In this document: one piece after another, positions 44,144 through 57,800 of the stretch | Layout of the letters: each line of letters opens with the position of its first letter | Numbering within the stretch: position 1 is the first letter of the stretch | NCBI RefSeq assembly: GCF_019925205.1 | Contig: NC_083560.1 | Coordinates: forward strand, 97,554,083 to 97,618,082 | Origin: Metopolophium dirhodum | Lineage: Eukaryota > Arthropoda > Insecta > Hemiptera > Aphididae | DNA length: 64,000 nucleotides | Reading direction: 5' to 3' | Translations under genes and position numbers: made by a program | Notes under the pieces: model-generated | What the model was told of the DNA's origin: nothing | The model's input: only the letters and a program-made list of their open reading frames with translations | The model's database searches: none

Positions 44144-46459
44144 CAGGGGTCGGCAACCTTTTTAACCACGAGGGCCATATTTTTTTTTCAATTGATCATC
44201 AAGGGCCACATTAAAAAAAAAAAATACATATTATGATATAATACTTATAATTGTATTGCTATTATATTTGATTATTTTACATAGAAATATGAGAGTAAAA
44301 AAACGAAAATGTTACTGGAAAAAATTGTATAAAAAATTTTAAAATTGTAAATTAATGCGATTTCTGTGCCTGCAGTTTATTAGTTAAATTTTCGATATCA
44401 GCTTGCAGACTTGTTGTTGAGACTCGTAATACAGCTCGTAAATTTTCATCACTAAGACGTGAAGAATGCTTACTTTTTCTATATTTCACAATGGAAAATG
44501 TCTGCTCACATATATATGTGCTTGCAAACGCCGCTATAAATTTTTGTGCGAATTGTCTGATTCCAGGGAAGGTAGATAATGGAAGACAACTATAAAATTG
44601 AGGCAAACTAGTTGCTTCCCGAAAATAATTTTTTAGAACCTCGTCATTTTGAAGTTCAATGACTTCCATTTGTAAATTATTCTTGACATTATTTATGTCC
44701 ACTTGAAAAGGATTCTGGAATAATTTAATTTCTTTATCGTATTTATAAAAATCTTCAAATCTTGTTGAAAATTCGTTTTGCAATTGTTCAATGATATTGA
44801 GAAATTTAGGTTTAATTAAATCCCACTGCAATGGTATTACAAAAGATTCAATCGCAGATTTACAACACGAAAAATGATATAATATTTGTTGATCGAAATT
44901 ATTGTACAATAGTTTTAATTTTACTTGAAACGATTTAATATCAGTGTACATATCTGAGAGTAATTTTCCTTTGCCTTGTAATTTTATATTCAATTCATTC
45001 AAAAATGTTGTTATATCTGTTAAAAATGCTAATTCGAGAATCCATGATTCATCTGATAGTTCAGAAACGATTTTATTTTTTTCATTCATAAAAATTTCTA
45101 TTTCTATTCGTAGATCAAAAAATCGTTTAAGTGCCGCACCTCTACTCAACCATCTGACTTCTGTAAAATATATAACGTCGCCATATTCTGATTCAATTTC
45201 ATCCAGAAAATTTTGAAATTGACGATGACCCAAACCATTTTTTCGAATAAAATTGATTGAGGAAATAACAACACTCATAACTTCTTGACACGCAAGTACT
45301 TTACAACACAATGCTTCTTGGTGAATTATACAGTGAAAATTCATAGGAATTTCATAATCGTTTTGTAACATTTTTTTCTTTATTCTTCCTACCACACCTT
45401 TATTTGAACCACTCATGTTTTTCCCACCATCTGTTGTTACACTCACTAATTTTTTCCATTCTAATCCTAAATTGTTTAGTGATTTATCAATACTTTCGAA
45501 CAGATCGTCTCCTGTGGTAGTCCCTTTTAAACTACAAAGATCGGCAAGTTCTTCGTAAACATTAAAATTATCATCAATCCCTCGAATAAAAATTAAAAGT
45601 TGAGCTGTGTCACATACATCTGTACTTTCATCCATCGCGAGGGAAAAAAAATTGAACGATTTAATTTTTTCTTTAAGTTGCTGCATTAAATTATTTCCCA
45701 ATTCTTCAGTTCTTCTTACGCAAGTTCGAGCAGAAAGGCTAATGTCTTCAAAGTCTTTTTTTTTATCTGGACAGATTTCGTCAACAACAGCAAGCATACA
45801 TTTTTTAATGAATTCAGCATCAGTGAAGGGACGATTATTCTTCGATATCATTTGTGAAACTACATAACTAGCCCGCACTATTGATTTATTTTGACTAATT
45901 TGTTTTTTAAAAATATTTTGTTGACTATTTAACAAAGATTTTAAATGATTAACTTTTATTTTTCTTAAATCACCAATGATATTTTCAAAAGTTGATTTAT
46001 GTTCACTATCATAATGCCGTTTTATGTTATATTCTTTCATTACTGCTACTGTTTTTTGACAAATTAAACATAATGGCTTACCTTTGTGTTCGACGAAAAA
46101 ATATAAATCAACCCAAGAATTATTAAAAAAACGATGTTCATCACAAATTTTTCTTTTTTTAGTTGCCATAATGTTTGAATTTACTTTTAAAATGAAACTA
46201 TTACAAACACAAACAGTCAAACGTACGGTGTAATACTAATCGCTAGTCGCTACAAACGCAAAGTAATTATATGACTGAGTAGTGCAGCCATCATTATCTT
46301 CAAGTCCGAATAGATAATAATAATTTTATAGATTAAACTGGCTATATAACTATATAGAATTTTATTGAACAAAAATAAAACACAAAAATTAACCACCATG
46401 TGCGGGCCATCAAAAATTGCTTTGCGGGCCGCATGCGGCCCGCGGGTTGCCGACCCCTG
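44144..46459 (-). mobile_element. Complete hAT element with perfect TSD
   Basis: The ends are CAGGGGTCGGCAACC and GGTTGCCGACCCCTG, flanked by identical 8-bp AACTAAAT (44136-44143 and 46460-46467). The 2316-bp element has one intron-free transposase gene on the minus strand with no stop or frameshift. Perfect ends, perfect duplication and an intact gene make it the youngest-looking element of the window. Confidence 0.96.
44352..46220 (-). CDS. hAT transposase, intact, 622 codons (ZBED5/GTF2IRD2-like)
   Basis: The first ATG is 46220; the second, at codon 18 (MATKKRK), is the more likely start because a basic N-terminus is usual there. A zinc finger occupies residues 51-74 (CLIC, then H69 and H74). 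Catalytic residues are visible: D197 in AMDESTD, D264 in TTDGGKNMSG, RW at 356-357, and E572 in YICEQTFS, within the dimerisation domain that runs to about residue 605. Length is normal for this branch, known from vertebrate ZBED5 and GTF2IRD2 relatives. It should bind the CAGGGGTCGGCAACC ends and cut and paste the element. The 3' end of the gene lies 208 bp from the left terminus. No splice signal is needed. Whether it is transcribed cannot be told from sequence. Confidence 0.95.
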   Translation of the reverse strand: MTVCVCNSFILKVNSNIMATKKRKICDEHRFFNNSWVDLYFFVEHKGKPLCLICQKTVAVMKEYNIKRHYDSEHKSTFENIIGDLRKIKVNHLKSLLNSQQNIFKKQISQNKSIVRASYVVSQMISKNNRPFTDAEFIKKCMLAVVDEICPDKKKDFEDISLSARTCVRRTEELGNNLMQQLKEKIKSFNFFSLAMDESTDVCDTAQLLIFIRGIDDNFNVYEELADLCSLKGTTTGDDLFESIDKSLNNLGLEWKKLVSVTTDGGKNMSGSNKGVVGRIKKKMLQNDYEIPMNFHCIIHQEALCCKVLACQEVMSVVISSINFIRKNGLGHRQFQNFLDEIESEYGDVIYFTEVRWLSRGAALKRFFDLRIEIEIFMNEKNKIVSELSDESWILELAFLTDITTFLNELNIKLQGKGKLLSDMYTDIKSFQVKLKLLYNNFDQQILYHFSCCKSAIESFVIPLQWDLIKPKFLNIIEQLQNEFSTRFEDFYKYDKEIKLFQNPFQVDINNVKNNLQMEVIELQNDEVLKNYFREATSLPQFYSCLPLSTFPGIRQFAQKFIAAFASTYICEQTFSIVKYRKSKHSSRLSDENLRAVLRVSTTSLQADIENLTNKLQAQKSH

Positions 46460-46467
46460 AACTAAAT

Positions 46468-49400
46468 AAATTATAAGCAAAGTAAATATGAAAAATGTAT
46501 AATTAGATTAGTTAAAAGTTAAAACTATGTAGAATTAATTTAATTAACTTATAAGTTATAGTATAGGTTTAAACTATACATATTAAATATCATAGGAAAA
46601 ATCAAGTAAGTATAGAGATTAAAGAAAAATTTAATTAAAAAACAAATCTATGTTCAAAGTTTAAATATATATTATATATGTAGTTAGATAGGTAATATAG
46701 GTACCTAACCTCTATTAAATACAATTTAACTTAGGTATTTCTTAATATTTATATTATAATTTTCAGGCATTTACAATAATAAATTTTTTTATACTCATTA
46801 TATATTGTAATATATCCTCAAAATAAAATATTACATTTCCTAATAATATTTTGAAGATCGACAACAATTATTATTATTATAAGTCGATTTTACAAGGTTT
46901 CTTTATAGATACAATATTTAAAAGATTATAAAATAAAAATATTTTGAATGATCGAAATGTCAAATAATCCAAATAATTATCAAATAAATAATCAATGAAT
47001 GTAGGTAGTAGGTACCTAATCTTTTAAAAAGACTATTAACATAATAAGTTGTTTAAAATTGTGATATAAAACAAAATAATATTGTCGTTAATTTTTGAAA
47101 ATTATTTATTATATTTTAATTTTTTTAATGAAAAGTGGGTATAGTTACTATATTACTAGTAATTATTACACTAATTAGCTTTTAAAAAATAATTGATCAA
47201 TCAATTTCATGTACCTAGTTGTCAGTAACAAATTGTAGTCTGGGGGTTCTTTTACATAGGGTCGGGGATTTTTTTCCGGGATTGTTCGTCGAGAGATACA
47301 GGCATACAGCTTATGATATTTACCATATTTATCATAGGCAATATAAAATAATTGTAAAGTTTAAATAAAAATTAGATAATTTTACATTTTTTCCCAAAAA
47401 AAAAAGTGAGAAATACAGTTTAATTTTTAAAGATTTATTAATATTTTAGGAAACAAATGTACAATTTATTTTGCGGGGGCTATTACAAGTTTTGGGGGGC
47501 TGAGCCCCCCTCCTAGTTGCACTTATGGTAGTTGTAGACACATCAGTACCTACATCACACATATTATATTATATATTTATATCCAAATTAAATATTATAT
47601 TTATTTTTGTCAACGAGAGTCCACGCGTTTAAGTGCAAGTGGACTGTATGTTTGACGTGTAGGTACGCATCACAAATTAATAGTTAAAAAATATTAAATT
47701 AAATTCTTCCATTTAAAAGTTGTTATGGAAAAATTCAAAAAATATAAGTTTAATATTCTGAGTTAAAAATTCATAAAAATGTTTCTATTTATATATGAGT
47801 TTTAAAAATGTTATTCAAGACCCCCCTTTAGTTTTACTATATTTGACAAAAAAAAAAGTTTATCGGAGAGTCAAATTAATTTTTTACGAGCATTTGAAGT
47901 TGGACGTTGGATATTTACCCGTAATTTAACAAACTCTTACACAACGATGTTCTTGAATATTTTGATCTTTCAAGTATCAAAATTTGCATCAAATGTTTAT
48001 TTTATCATTTTTTATACATTATAAAATGTTCTAAATATTTTTACTCGTTTTGAGCTTAAGCGAAAATCCATTAAAATTTAAAGGGGGGCTAACATAAATA
48101 GTAAATACGTTATTAACATCAATATGAGTGAAGGGCTCCGATCCTACAAAAATAAAAAAGGAGAGGGCTTTACGACCCGTGAATGGTTTTGAGTATTTAA
48201 AAACATTGGAAATTTTCAATTTTTTAGTTTTTTATTTTATACATTTCAACAAAATTGTATTCGTTGGGTCAAAAAACTTTAATATTTAATACAAGGTTAT
48301 TTAAGTTGTTATAATAGCAGTTGACAAGTATTAACGATACATGGGGACGATTTTTTTTATAAGTATTTAAAGTTCAAATGTTGACCACATTTATCAAAAT
48401 ATCGAAAATTTTCAAATTCATTGTAGTTGAAAAATTATAAAATGTTAATTTTTATAGCTAAGGATTGAACATTTAATACAAGGATTCTCATAAATAAAAA
48501 TAATTAATACCGTACTACCAAACTGTACTAACCAAAAAATCTAAGAAAATATATTATAAATACACAGTTAATTTTTACTGAAATGTTGAATTCAAATTTG
48601 GACGAAATTACATATTAAAACCAAGAATAACGATTTTAGTTAATTTGTTGTAATTCAAAAATATTATTCGCGGGTATATGAAATTTTTAGAGTACTTATA
48701 TTATTATATTTTATAGACACAATGACATTTTCAAATGTAATGTTTTTGACTTCAAAATTAGTTTCAAATTACACATGGCACGTGCCGGAGCCTAGCTAGA
48801 CGACAATGGATCATTATGCGATTTATCTTTAAACTACAATTATACTAAGAAATTGCTATTATGGCTCGTGAAAACGATTAACGTACTATAATATTATCTT
48901 CGTTTTGTATCGAAAATATAGTACCTATCCAGTAATAGTCATTAGCAAATATTAGGATAGTTAACATTTTACATTGTGTACCTACTAATTATTAAAAGTT
49001 CCTACTTATTCAAATTCCAAAATATAATATTCTATGAACTGATCACTTTACGTCTACACTTGCCAATTTATGTATACAGGGCATGTTAATCTTTGAGAGA
49101 TAAAAACGATGGGAAATGCGTTAAGAGGACGTCACACCCGCGTGTGTTGTTTCCGTCTTACACACGTACGACATAGCAAATTTTCGTTCGCTAGTTTCAA
49201 TAGGAACACCCAGAAAAATACTTCTTAATATCAAAGAAAAAAGTAGATAAAACTAAGGAAAAACGGGTATGATTTGGAGCCTATGATATCAAGTCATAGA
49301 AATAAAGCATAATATATATTATAATAATGATAAAAAATTTTCGTTGAATCAATTTCTTATTTCATTAATTTTAATCCAATAATCCATAAATTTAATTCGC

Positions 49401-49840
49401 CTGGAATTAAACTGATGGAAAATGATGTGCATTAATTTAAAGATAAAAAGTCATAAGGTGTTTAATTTAATGAAAAATATCTTTAAATTTATATTTTAAC
49501 TATATAATATCAAAGAAACTCATGCATTAATTGAATGATATCATTTCTTATTTTTAAAGATTATCAGGTTTTAAAATAAATACATTTTTTTTCATTAAAA
49601 CTATGAATTGTTTTCATACTTTAAAAACAAACTTGACTTAGAAATAAATTTATTTATCTGAATTAATAAATTTGAATTAAATTGAAATTTATAATAAAAA
49701 TTATACAGTTGATGTAAATACATAATAAATAACACACTATAATTTAACTAAGAAGAATCTTATTTTATTGTTTGAAAGTAAATGATTTTCTAATACAATT
49801 TATAAACAAGTAATTGTTAAATAAGAAATATATAATGCAG
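46468..49840. other. Long noncoding AT-rich stretch with dispersed repeats
   Basis: No supportable ORF. At 47465-47520 there is a GGGGGGCTGAGCCCCCC palindrome-like GC patch resembling a transposon end. 47700-48600 is a second copy of the repeat family of 40560-41300. At 49110-49220 lies GAGGACGTCACACCCGCGTG and on to GACATAGCAAATTTTCGTTC, a GC-richer dispersed repeat of a kind I associate with aphid genomes. Confidence 0.5.
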
Positions 49841-49950
49841 GTTCTTGGCAACTTATAGAATATAAGATGAGTAAAATAAAAATATACATTGCTTAAAAAT
49901 ACAATCATTTATACAATTTATAAACAAGTTATTGTTATTCAAGCATTATG
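49790..49950. repeat. Direct repeat ACAATTTATAAACAAGT
   Basis: The motif occurs at about 49796 and 49916 with similar flanks (TTATTGTTA, then an ATAAGATGAGTAAAATAAAA-like segment). It may be a subterminal repeat of the neighbouring CACTA-like element. Confidence 0.55.
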
Positions 49951-50184
49951 CAAACAATATAAGTTCCTAGTTACAGGATAAGATATGAATAAAATTAAAA
50001 TAAAAACAAACACAAATGTTAATAATAATAAGATATTCAACTAGATCACTGCAGTTTACTGATCAAAAAAAAAAAAAATTAAACATAAATACAATTATAA
50101 ATTTAAATTATGTATAACTTAGGATTAGATTGAACATAAGTTAAGTAAAAATGTAAAATCAAATTGTGAAATTTAACAAGTATT

Positions 50185-52691
50185 TTAAATGAAATAATGT
50201 TTTAACCGTATTACAGTGTCTTTATTATTAAGATAATATAAATTAATTGGAGGACCCATGAAATCTGTACTTCTTTTTAAAACATATAGATCAGTATCAA
50301 CACTTGAGACAACATAACTAACATAATGTTTGTTATAAGAGAGTACATTCAGAGTATCACATAAAAAAAAACACTTTCTCATCAAAACATATAATTTTTT
50401 TTTAATTTATATACTAATGTATTACTGTCAAATAAAGCTGTAAGAATATGGTTGGTTTTATACACTGTGTTGTTATGTATAATTTGGTCATAACAAAAGG
50501 CCTGATCAAGTACAGCCAAATCATTAGGTGAAAGCAACATTTTAATTTTTTCAAAATACACACATGAACTAAGTGGAGAGCCTTCATTTTTCGAGATACA
50601 AGAACTGTTACTTAAACTTAAAATAAAATCAGAAAAATTAATGGAATATTTTATACCCAACGAAATAGGAATTTGAACTCTAGAAGTTATGTTTTTGGTG
50701 TACATTTTAAGTTGTCTATGCTTGGACTCAAATCTATAACACCATAATAATTTTAGGGGCCCTGACTTTTTTATTATATTACAATAGTGGATAAGAAAAT
50801 GATGTTTGGGCTTTAATGAATCTTGAAATAACTCAGTATATTTATTATTATGATATGTGATATGTTTTTGTAAATTTAAAATAATTTGATTATTGAATTT
50901 TGGTAACAACAGTAAATCAATCATCTCAATAAAATTAATTAAAAACAACCAAATTTGATTATTTTCAGGGACTAAGTCTCCTACTAGGAGAGGAAAAAAA
51001 TGAACAAATGTCTGCATTTCCCTTGAAGACATTTTGAATTTCAAAGTATTAATTTTAATTTGCATTATAGGAGGGGACATGTTTCCAATTTCGTTGTCGC
51101 CTTAATTAAATCCTCGTTTTCTATTATTTAATGTTTCCAAACTAAAAAATCCCAAATTAATTAAATTACATATGATATGGTTCATATTATACATACAAAT
51201 TCCCTCAAAAATATCATGCATTATGTCCACTGAATAGTTAGTAACAACATGGAAGGAATATACTTTGTTAAATATTGATTCTTCATAAATACCAGTAATT
51301 TTACAATTATTAATTTTTACATGTTCGTCATAATTTTGTTTATTTCGGAGTAAGTTAGTATTTTCATTGGAAAGTACTTGAGTACTTTTTTTGTCAGAAA
51401 TACAAAAACGACAGAAATAATTTGATGAGAATGACCTAGCAAAACCTAAAACACTATTTACTCCTAGGTTATCCCCTACAACGAGACCCAACACAAATTT
51501 AATCTTAAATTGTTTTCCATCATTTAATGTTAAATTTATTCCATGACTTTGAAGTTCATTAATTTCATCAACCAAAAAATAAAAACATTTATCATTTCCA
51601 ATATATTTTACATCTTTGGAGTTGAATAATGCAGCTACAAAAATATTATTTAAATTTGATTTTAGTGCTTCAGGAGCAGTGGGAAATGAATAATAAACAC
51701 CTAAAATAGAAGATGAATGTGAACCCAATGGGTTGTTCACCTCAAAATCATCAAAATATAAGAAGTAGGGTATATAAACTATACCATCCTCGTTGAACAA
51801 CAACATTTTATCTTTCCATAATTGGCTATTAATGAAATTTGTAAGCCCACTATCATTTTTCAATAAATCTTGATTTTTAATATAAGAATCTAAAATACCT
51901 GGTGCCTCAAAGTATTTTCTAAATTGAAATTTTAACGGTAATATAACTCCTTTCACTTTTTTTTCATCTACAGTATTAGTGTTATTTATTCGTACATCAT
52001 CTATGATGTTATCCAAAGTAATAATTTTAGGCTTTTCATAATAATCATTAATTTGTAAAGATTTAAGAAATTTGTACTCAGTGTCTAATTCTTTGAATGG
52101 ATTTTCACAGAAATGAATAATAGATTTAAGTGCATTGTTTTTCATAGTATTATTGTCAACAGTTAATTTCTTTAATTCATGAGCAATAGAAGTGGTTATT
52201 ATGTTTGTTACATTTTGTTGAAGTTGGATAGCCTCTTTTCTAGAAAAATTATATTTTCCATAGTAATGGGCAGAAAATTTTAATGTACATTTTTTTAAAG
52301 CATCAATATCTATAGAATCATCACAAGGTTCGTGTGTTAAAGAAACCCCTTCTAAATTTGTGTTAATTTTATTAGTAATCTTAGTTGAGGAATTACTATT
52401 AATAATTTTTAAATTATGGTTAGAATTTAAATTATTAAAAATTTCACATTTCATATGTTTAGAAAATGTACGATAAGATGAGAAAGTTTGTGAACAATGC
52501 TGTATACCACAACGATAAAAACTTGATGATGTTAATGAATGAACATACTTTAAATGTACCATGAGTTGATCAAGTTCAATAAATAAATCTTTACAGACAA
52601 AGCAAATTAAATTCATTGTTAAAATTAATGGAATGATTTTACAAATTATTATACATAAATATTTATTTAATGAATTTAATACTGATACCAA
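50185..52691 (-). pseudogene. CACTA/EnSpm-like transposase, one nonsense and one frameshift
   Basis: From 52691 (more likely start: M26, MNLICFVC) one frame runs to 50382 with a TAA at 51102-51104; a shift near 50385 then gives the tail to 50185 (GPPINLYYL, ending RLKHYFI). N-terminal C2H2 fingers: C30/C33/H46/H51 and C61/C66/H79. The Transposase_21-like core shows LGVYYSFP, LVVGDNLG (D407), an FCRFC pair (residues 427-431) and SVDIMHDIFEG (489-497), the D-x-M-H-D signature. The following part (KPKHHFLIHY, ESKHRQLK) matches the C-terminal domain of these elements. Length is about 830 residues. No CACTA terminus was found. A reading frame at 52740-52930 belongs to the upstream part of the same element. 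Confidence 0.82.
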
Positions 52692-52739
52692 AATATAATT
52701 TTGTAAAAAAAGAAGTTAAAAATGTCATAGTTACTAAAT

Positions 52740-52930
52740 TTAAATAGATAAATCAGAAATTAATGATGTCAGTGTAGAACTTTTAACATCACACTCATTA
52801 TGAATATCATAGATAAATTTCTGTACAAATGTCCAAACTAAACCAGATTGAATTGGGTACTGTAGGTTAAACACTTGGAAAATTTTAAAACATGTGTCTA
52901 ATGCACGAAAAAAAAAACTTTAAGTCTGCA
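52740..52930 (-). pseudogene. C-terminal piece of an upstream ORF of the CACTA-like element
   Basis: The minus strand reads LDTCFKIFQVFNLQYPIQSG, WTFVQKFIYDIH and ends LISDLSI with TAA at 52740-52742. There is no ATG and the frame is lost beyond about 52930 in a poly-A tract. The stop lies 49 bp before the transposase ORF, so this is probably the end of the element's first gene or exon. Function unknown. Confidence 0.5.
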
Positions 52931-54313
52931 TGGTAAATTGGTAGTTTTTAATGTCTATTAGTTACGTCTCTATATGATAGTGGATAATAATGGATAAATA
53001 CCAAGTAACAAATATTAACGGGCTTGATATTCTTCTTGAAATTTAATCATCACAAATCGTTCTGTAATTTCTTTGTTGTAATATAATTTGTAGATAATAT
53101 CATGTACCTACTAATAATTAATGTCGTATACATTATTTAGAGGATTATGATGAATTCACATTTGGCTAACTTGTGTCAATAATTTATATTTTCCGAAATA
53201 TTTTATAGCACCTTATTTCAAAAAATGAACTTATATTTTATAAGTAATTAGGATTAGTCTATCAATATTATATAACATGATATAAAACATCATTTAACAT
53301 GAACTTATATTTTTGCTTCTCTAGGAATTCTTATACTTATCTTAACCTTAGATAGGTAACTAAATTGACAAAATATATCAAATCACTTTTTCTTCATCAA
53401 ATCACTTCACACTAGTTCACAATACCTTCACCGTTCATTTAGACATCTCAGCTTTCATATGATCATATGAATTCTAGAAGACATCTGTAGAACCAATTCT
53501 CCTAGATTAAGTGTGGTTGTTTTATTTTTTAAATTTTTTTTTATTTAAATCAATGGAAAGACACGGTATTATTCAGGGTATGTATTTAAAAATGTTCATT
53601 AATAAATAAAAAATTCTAAATAATATATTTTTATTTTTTTTAAATTTTTTTTTATTAAGGGAATAAAATATTCCAATTTAAATTTGCAATGATTGTTATA
53701 TTCAAATTAAACAGTATATTCTTGCATAATTATATTTAAGTATTAAGTAGTTATTAATTTGGTCCAAATATACATAAAACATGAACTTAATAGGTATTAA
53801 TAAACAAAACAATCATGTTACATTATTCAAACAGAATTTAATGAGAACATATAACTATAGATGTAATACAGATATATATATATAAAAAATATATAATTAA
53901 ACAATTTAGATTGAATTTTGTTATTAAAAAAGTTAATAAAAAAATTATATTATCAAAAAAATCTAATCATACAATTAGAATGAATATTTTCTATACATAG
54001 AATAAACTAATTTGTTTGGAATGACTATAATTTATTTTAAATATATTTTCGCTAATATCTCTGGGCATTCGACATAATTATTTAAATTAGACTAGGCTAT
54101 AGCTAGGTATTACAATTATTTTTCAAAAGTAATCATATTCAGAAAACTTAAAATTTCTTCATAACAGGATTAATTAATTTATGAACAGGATAAAAAGTAT
54201 GTGATATAAGATGTGGTCACCTTGTGGGACCCCTAATGTTATATTGATAGATTTTGAGATATAATTTTTATATTTAACTGATTTGTTTAATAATTGTATA
54301 ATAATGATTTAAA
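52931..54313. other. AT-rich noncoding sequence
   Basis: No ORF supported. TTCATATGATCATATGAA at about 53455-53472 is an 18-bp palindrome. Poly-T/poly-A tracts around 53520-53660. Confidence 0.45.
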
Positions 54314-54437
54314 CTATGACTGCAGAGGGTCCATTATATCTATGTTTTCAAGTTTTGCTCCAAGAAGGTGATGATTAACTTTATCGAATGCTTTTTCAAA
54401 ATTAGTACAGATTTCAACAGCTTGTGATTTTGTATAA
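54314..54437 (-). pseudogene. LINE reverse transcriptase remnant
   Basis: The minus strand reads TNFEKAFDKVNHHLLGAKLE before a stop at 54314-54316. This is reverse transcriptase motif A of the CR1/Jockey type, with the catalytic aspartate replaced by asparagine. Only about 40 codons remain. Confidence 0.65.
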
Positions 54438-54870
54438 TATGTAGGCATACTTTAACCTAGGTTATGTTTATTTTTAACCTATAGCTGATCGGAATGGTGT
54501 TCGTATGGAGCCAGGAGTTCATGAGCGATCAAACATATATATCGATAGCTTAAATTTTCAATATTACAGCCATAACGAAACTGCAAACAGAAGGTTAAAT
54601 TTAATCATAAAATATAAAATAACACATTGGGATAATTTAAAGTATGTAATTATTGATATTTTATTATTACCAGACAATTGAGATGCACAAATTATTTTAA
54701 TTCGCAATTTCGAGGCAGAGGCAGCATAAGACTAGATAATAGTGATTTTAAATTAACAAGACCTCATACATGTGTTCCACAGAGACTTGTAGAAAATAAT
54801 AATGACAACCAAACGGCTTTTATTCGTTCATTAAGACAGAGAGCTGTGAGAGAACAAATAAATATACGTT

Positions 54871-57800
54871 CCGTAAAATGGCGTTACTTGGGACACTTTT
54901 GAACTTCAGATGAATGCTGATCGATAAGTATTCAAAATATGATAATAATAGTAAGGACCAAAAATGCAGGTCTTGGCTTAGGCTTTAAGACCCATATGTT
55001 GTTTTGTTTTTTATTCCCCCCTTGCCATTTTTTTAAAAAAATATGCTTGTCCCAAGTTACCCTCAATTTTGGCAAACTTGGGACAACTATTGTTTTATAT
55101 GGAAAAATAATGTTACACTACACATATTTTAACTTGGGACAGATATATAGTTTTAAAAAAAAAACAGCTTTTAAAATATTACAATTTTTAATTTTTAAAA
55201 TTTTTATAACACAATTTGTTAACCTATTTTTGATTAAATAATGAAACTAATTTTTTTTTTCTTTTTAAGATTAATTAGTCACTTTTTTTATTTAAAATTA
55301 CATTAAAAATAAAATGAACACAACTTGGTCAGTTTAAATTACTTTATAATATCACATAGGTAGTTTAACTTTAAGGTAATTTATAAGTACATATTTTAGA
55401 TAAAACAATAAAATAAATATTATTCTTTTTCTTTAACAAATTAGTCACTTTTTTCACTTATAATAATTACAATATCTAGGTAACAATTAAAACACTCCTT
55501 GGTTTTAGTTGCCTACTTAATAATATCACATGGTTTAATTTTAAGGTACCTAGGTATAACATTAATAATAAGTACATCTTTTAGATAAAATTATAAAATA
55601 AATATTTTTCTCTTTTTTTAACATTAATCATTTTTTTTCACTTAAATAAAAATTAAAATTAGAACACTCTTTGGTTTTAGGTAGATACCTGCTTTAGAAA
55701 ATAACATTGTTTAGGAACATAAAATATAAACAATTTAAGTAACAATTGTCATGGGGAACTTGAACCGATTTCTTTTTAATACGACAGGATAAACAATATC
55801 TGCAATTTGATCAGCTGTAACACAACCAATATCTTCAACGTCAGGGAATATATATATTTCTTTTGACCCAACAGACTGTTTAAGATATTTAACTGTTAAT
55901 TTGATAGGTTCAGTAGTATCAGTCACATTTTCATGTATATCTAGTACTTGTGCATAAAATGTTTTCATTTTATCTTTTGAAGAGTTTGATTTGTATAATA
56001 AATTAACAGTTACAAAATCATCCTTAGAAAAACCAGAAATAGTAACTTCTTCAAGTTCTACACTTACTTTTTTATGCTGTTTTTTTGGCTATGACTTGCT
56101 GTATTTATCTTAGGATTTGGAATATTACATTTAATTGTAGATGGCTGATCAATATCATCATATTCTTCATCGCTTTGGTCTGCCTTGGAAGCAATACTCT
56201 TACCAGGTTGTGCACATACTTTTTTACGTTTATTTTTTCTTAAGTTATTTGTTTCATTTGATCTTGAGTCTGATAAAAACTGCTCAAAAGTTTTACACCA
56301 TTTTGACCCATTAATTTCACTAGTCGATTCGTCAAGATTTGTTTGGATGGTAGGCAATTTACTAATTACCTTATTTTTGTCAATAGGGTAAATTCCTGTA
56401 GCTTTAAATCCAGCTATTAAATTTTTTGATGCCATATTTTCAATTTGTAGTTTATCTAATGCATTTTTAAAAATTCTTGGAAATTCAGTTTTTGGAATAC
56501 AACCTCGGTTTTTATTTTTGTGAGTAAATAAAGATTTTCGCCATTGGATTTTTAGCGGCCTAAAGAACGCCACGTCTAAAGGTTGGCACAGATGTGTGCT
56601 ATTTGGTGGTAATAAAATAAATCTAATGTTATACTTTTTACATTCATCAATAACAGATAATGATATGTGGCTCGCTAAGTTGTCGCCTATCATAGCTTTT
56701 GGGATGTCCACTGGAAATTTTCGAAAATACGGTAGTACTATCTTATTAAACCAGTCTTCAAAAATGACTCCGTCAAACCATCCAGACTTTGAGCGATTGT
56801 ATCTTGTTCCTCTCGGCCCTCCATCTATCCAACTATCATACAGGTGCTCTGCTTTGTAAACCACATACGGTGGTAGTAAGAAACCCGAAGCTGTTCCTGC
56901 AAACATGACGGACACGCTTGACTTAGATGAATCCAGTATACGTTCAGGGTGCTTACATCCTCGTCTTGTAATAACTTTACATTTTCCAGGATCATCAGTC
57001 ATATTTGTTTCGTCATAATTAATTATTAATTATGGTAAAACTCCAGCCAATGAATTTTCAAGGTTGTCAAAATATTGCGTTATTATATGTGGATTTATTT
57101 CTGCCCTTGACCTTTTAATATTTTCAGCTAATCTCTCGCTCAGAACAGACTTGTGACGGTTTATAAAATTTTTAGCCCAAGTGTATCCAGGTAAATTACC
57201 ATTAAATCTTGGATCTTTGACACCATTATTATTTAAAAAACTCTGCACTAATAGCCTTATGTCGAGAGAAGTGAACGGAAAACCCCACTTGCTTGATAAA
57301 ATTATCCCATTGACTAAACTTTCCTCGTCAACATTTGAAAGGGCATTAGGCCTACCAACTTTCAACGTATTTTTTTCATTCACTTTTCTTTGAATGGTTG
57401 ATTTTGAAACCCCGTACTTCATTGCTGCATCACGATATGTAAGTTTTTTGGATCTAACATCATTAATAGCTTTTTGTAACGACTGAGTGGAATAATTTTG
57501 ATATGCTCTACCTCCAATTTTTTTTTGTAGTTTCCCATTGTATGTCTAAATAAAAAAAAATATTTATATGTCATAGATACCTAATCAAGTTTTATATCAA
57601 TAGTTTTATATTTTATATCAAGAAAAATAAAATGATGTTACATCAAAATTACATAACTTGGGACACTAATTCTAACTTGGGACGTTGTCCCAAGTTACCA
57701 TAAAAACTATTAATTTTCAAAATTTCACAATAACAGCAAAAATTACATATAATTGATAACAATGAAATATTGTATATTATTCACGTGTAGTTGCTGCAAC

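Noticed and set aside
44944..45867. Plus-strand ORFs of 86-90 codons
   Set aside because: Antisense shadows of the intact hAT transposase.
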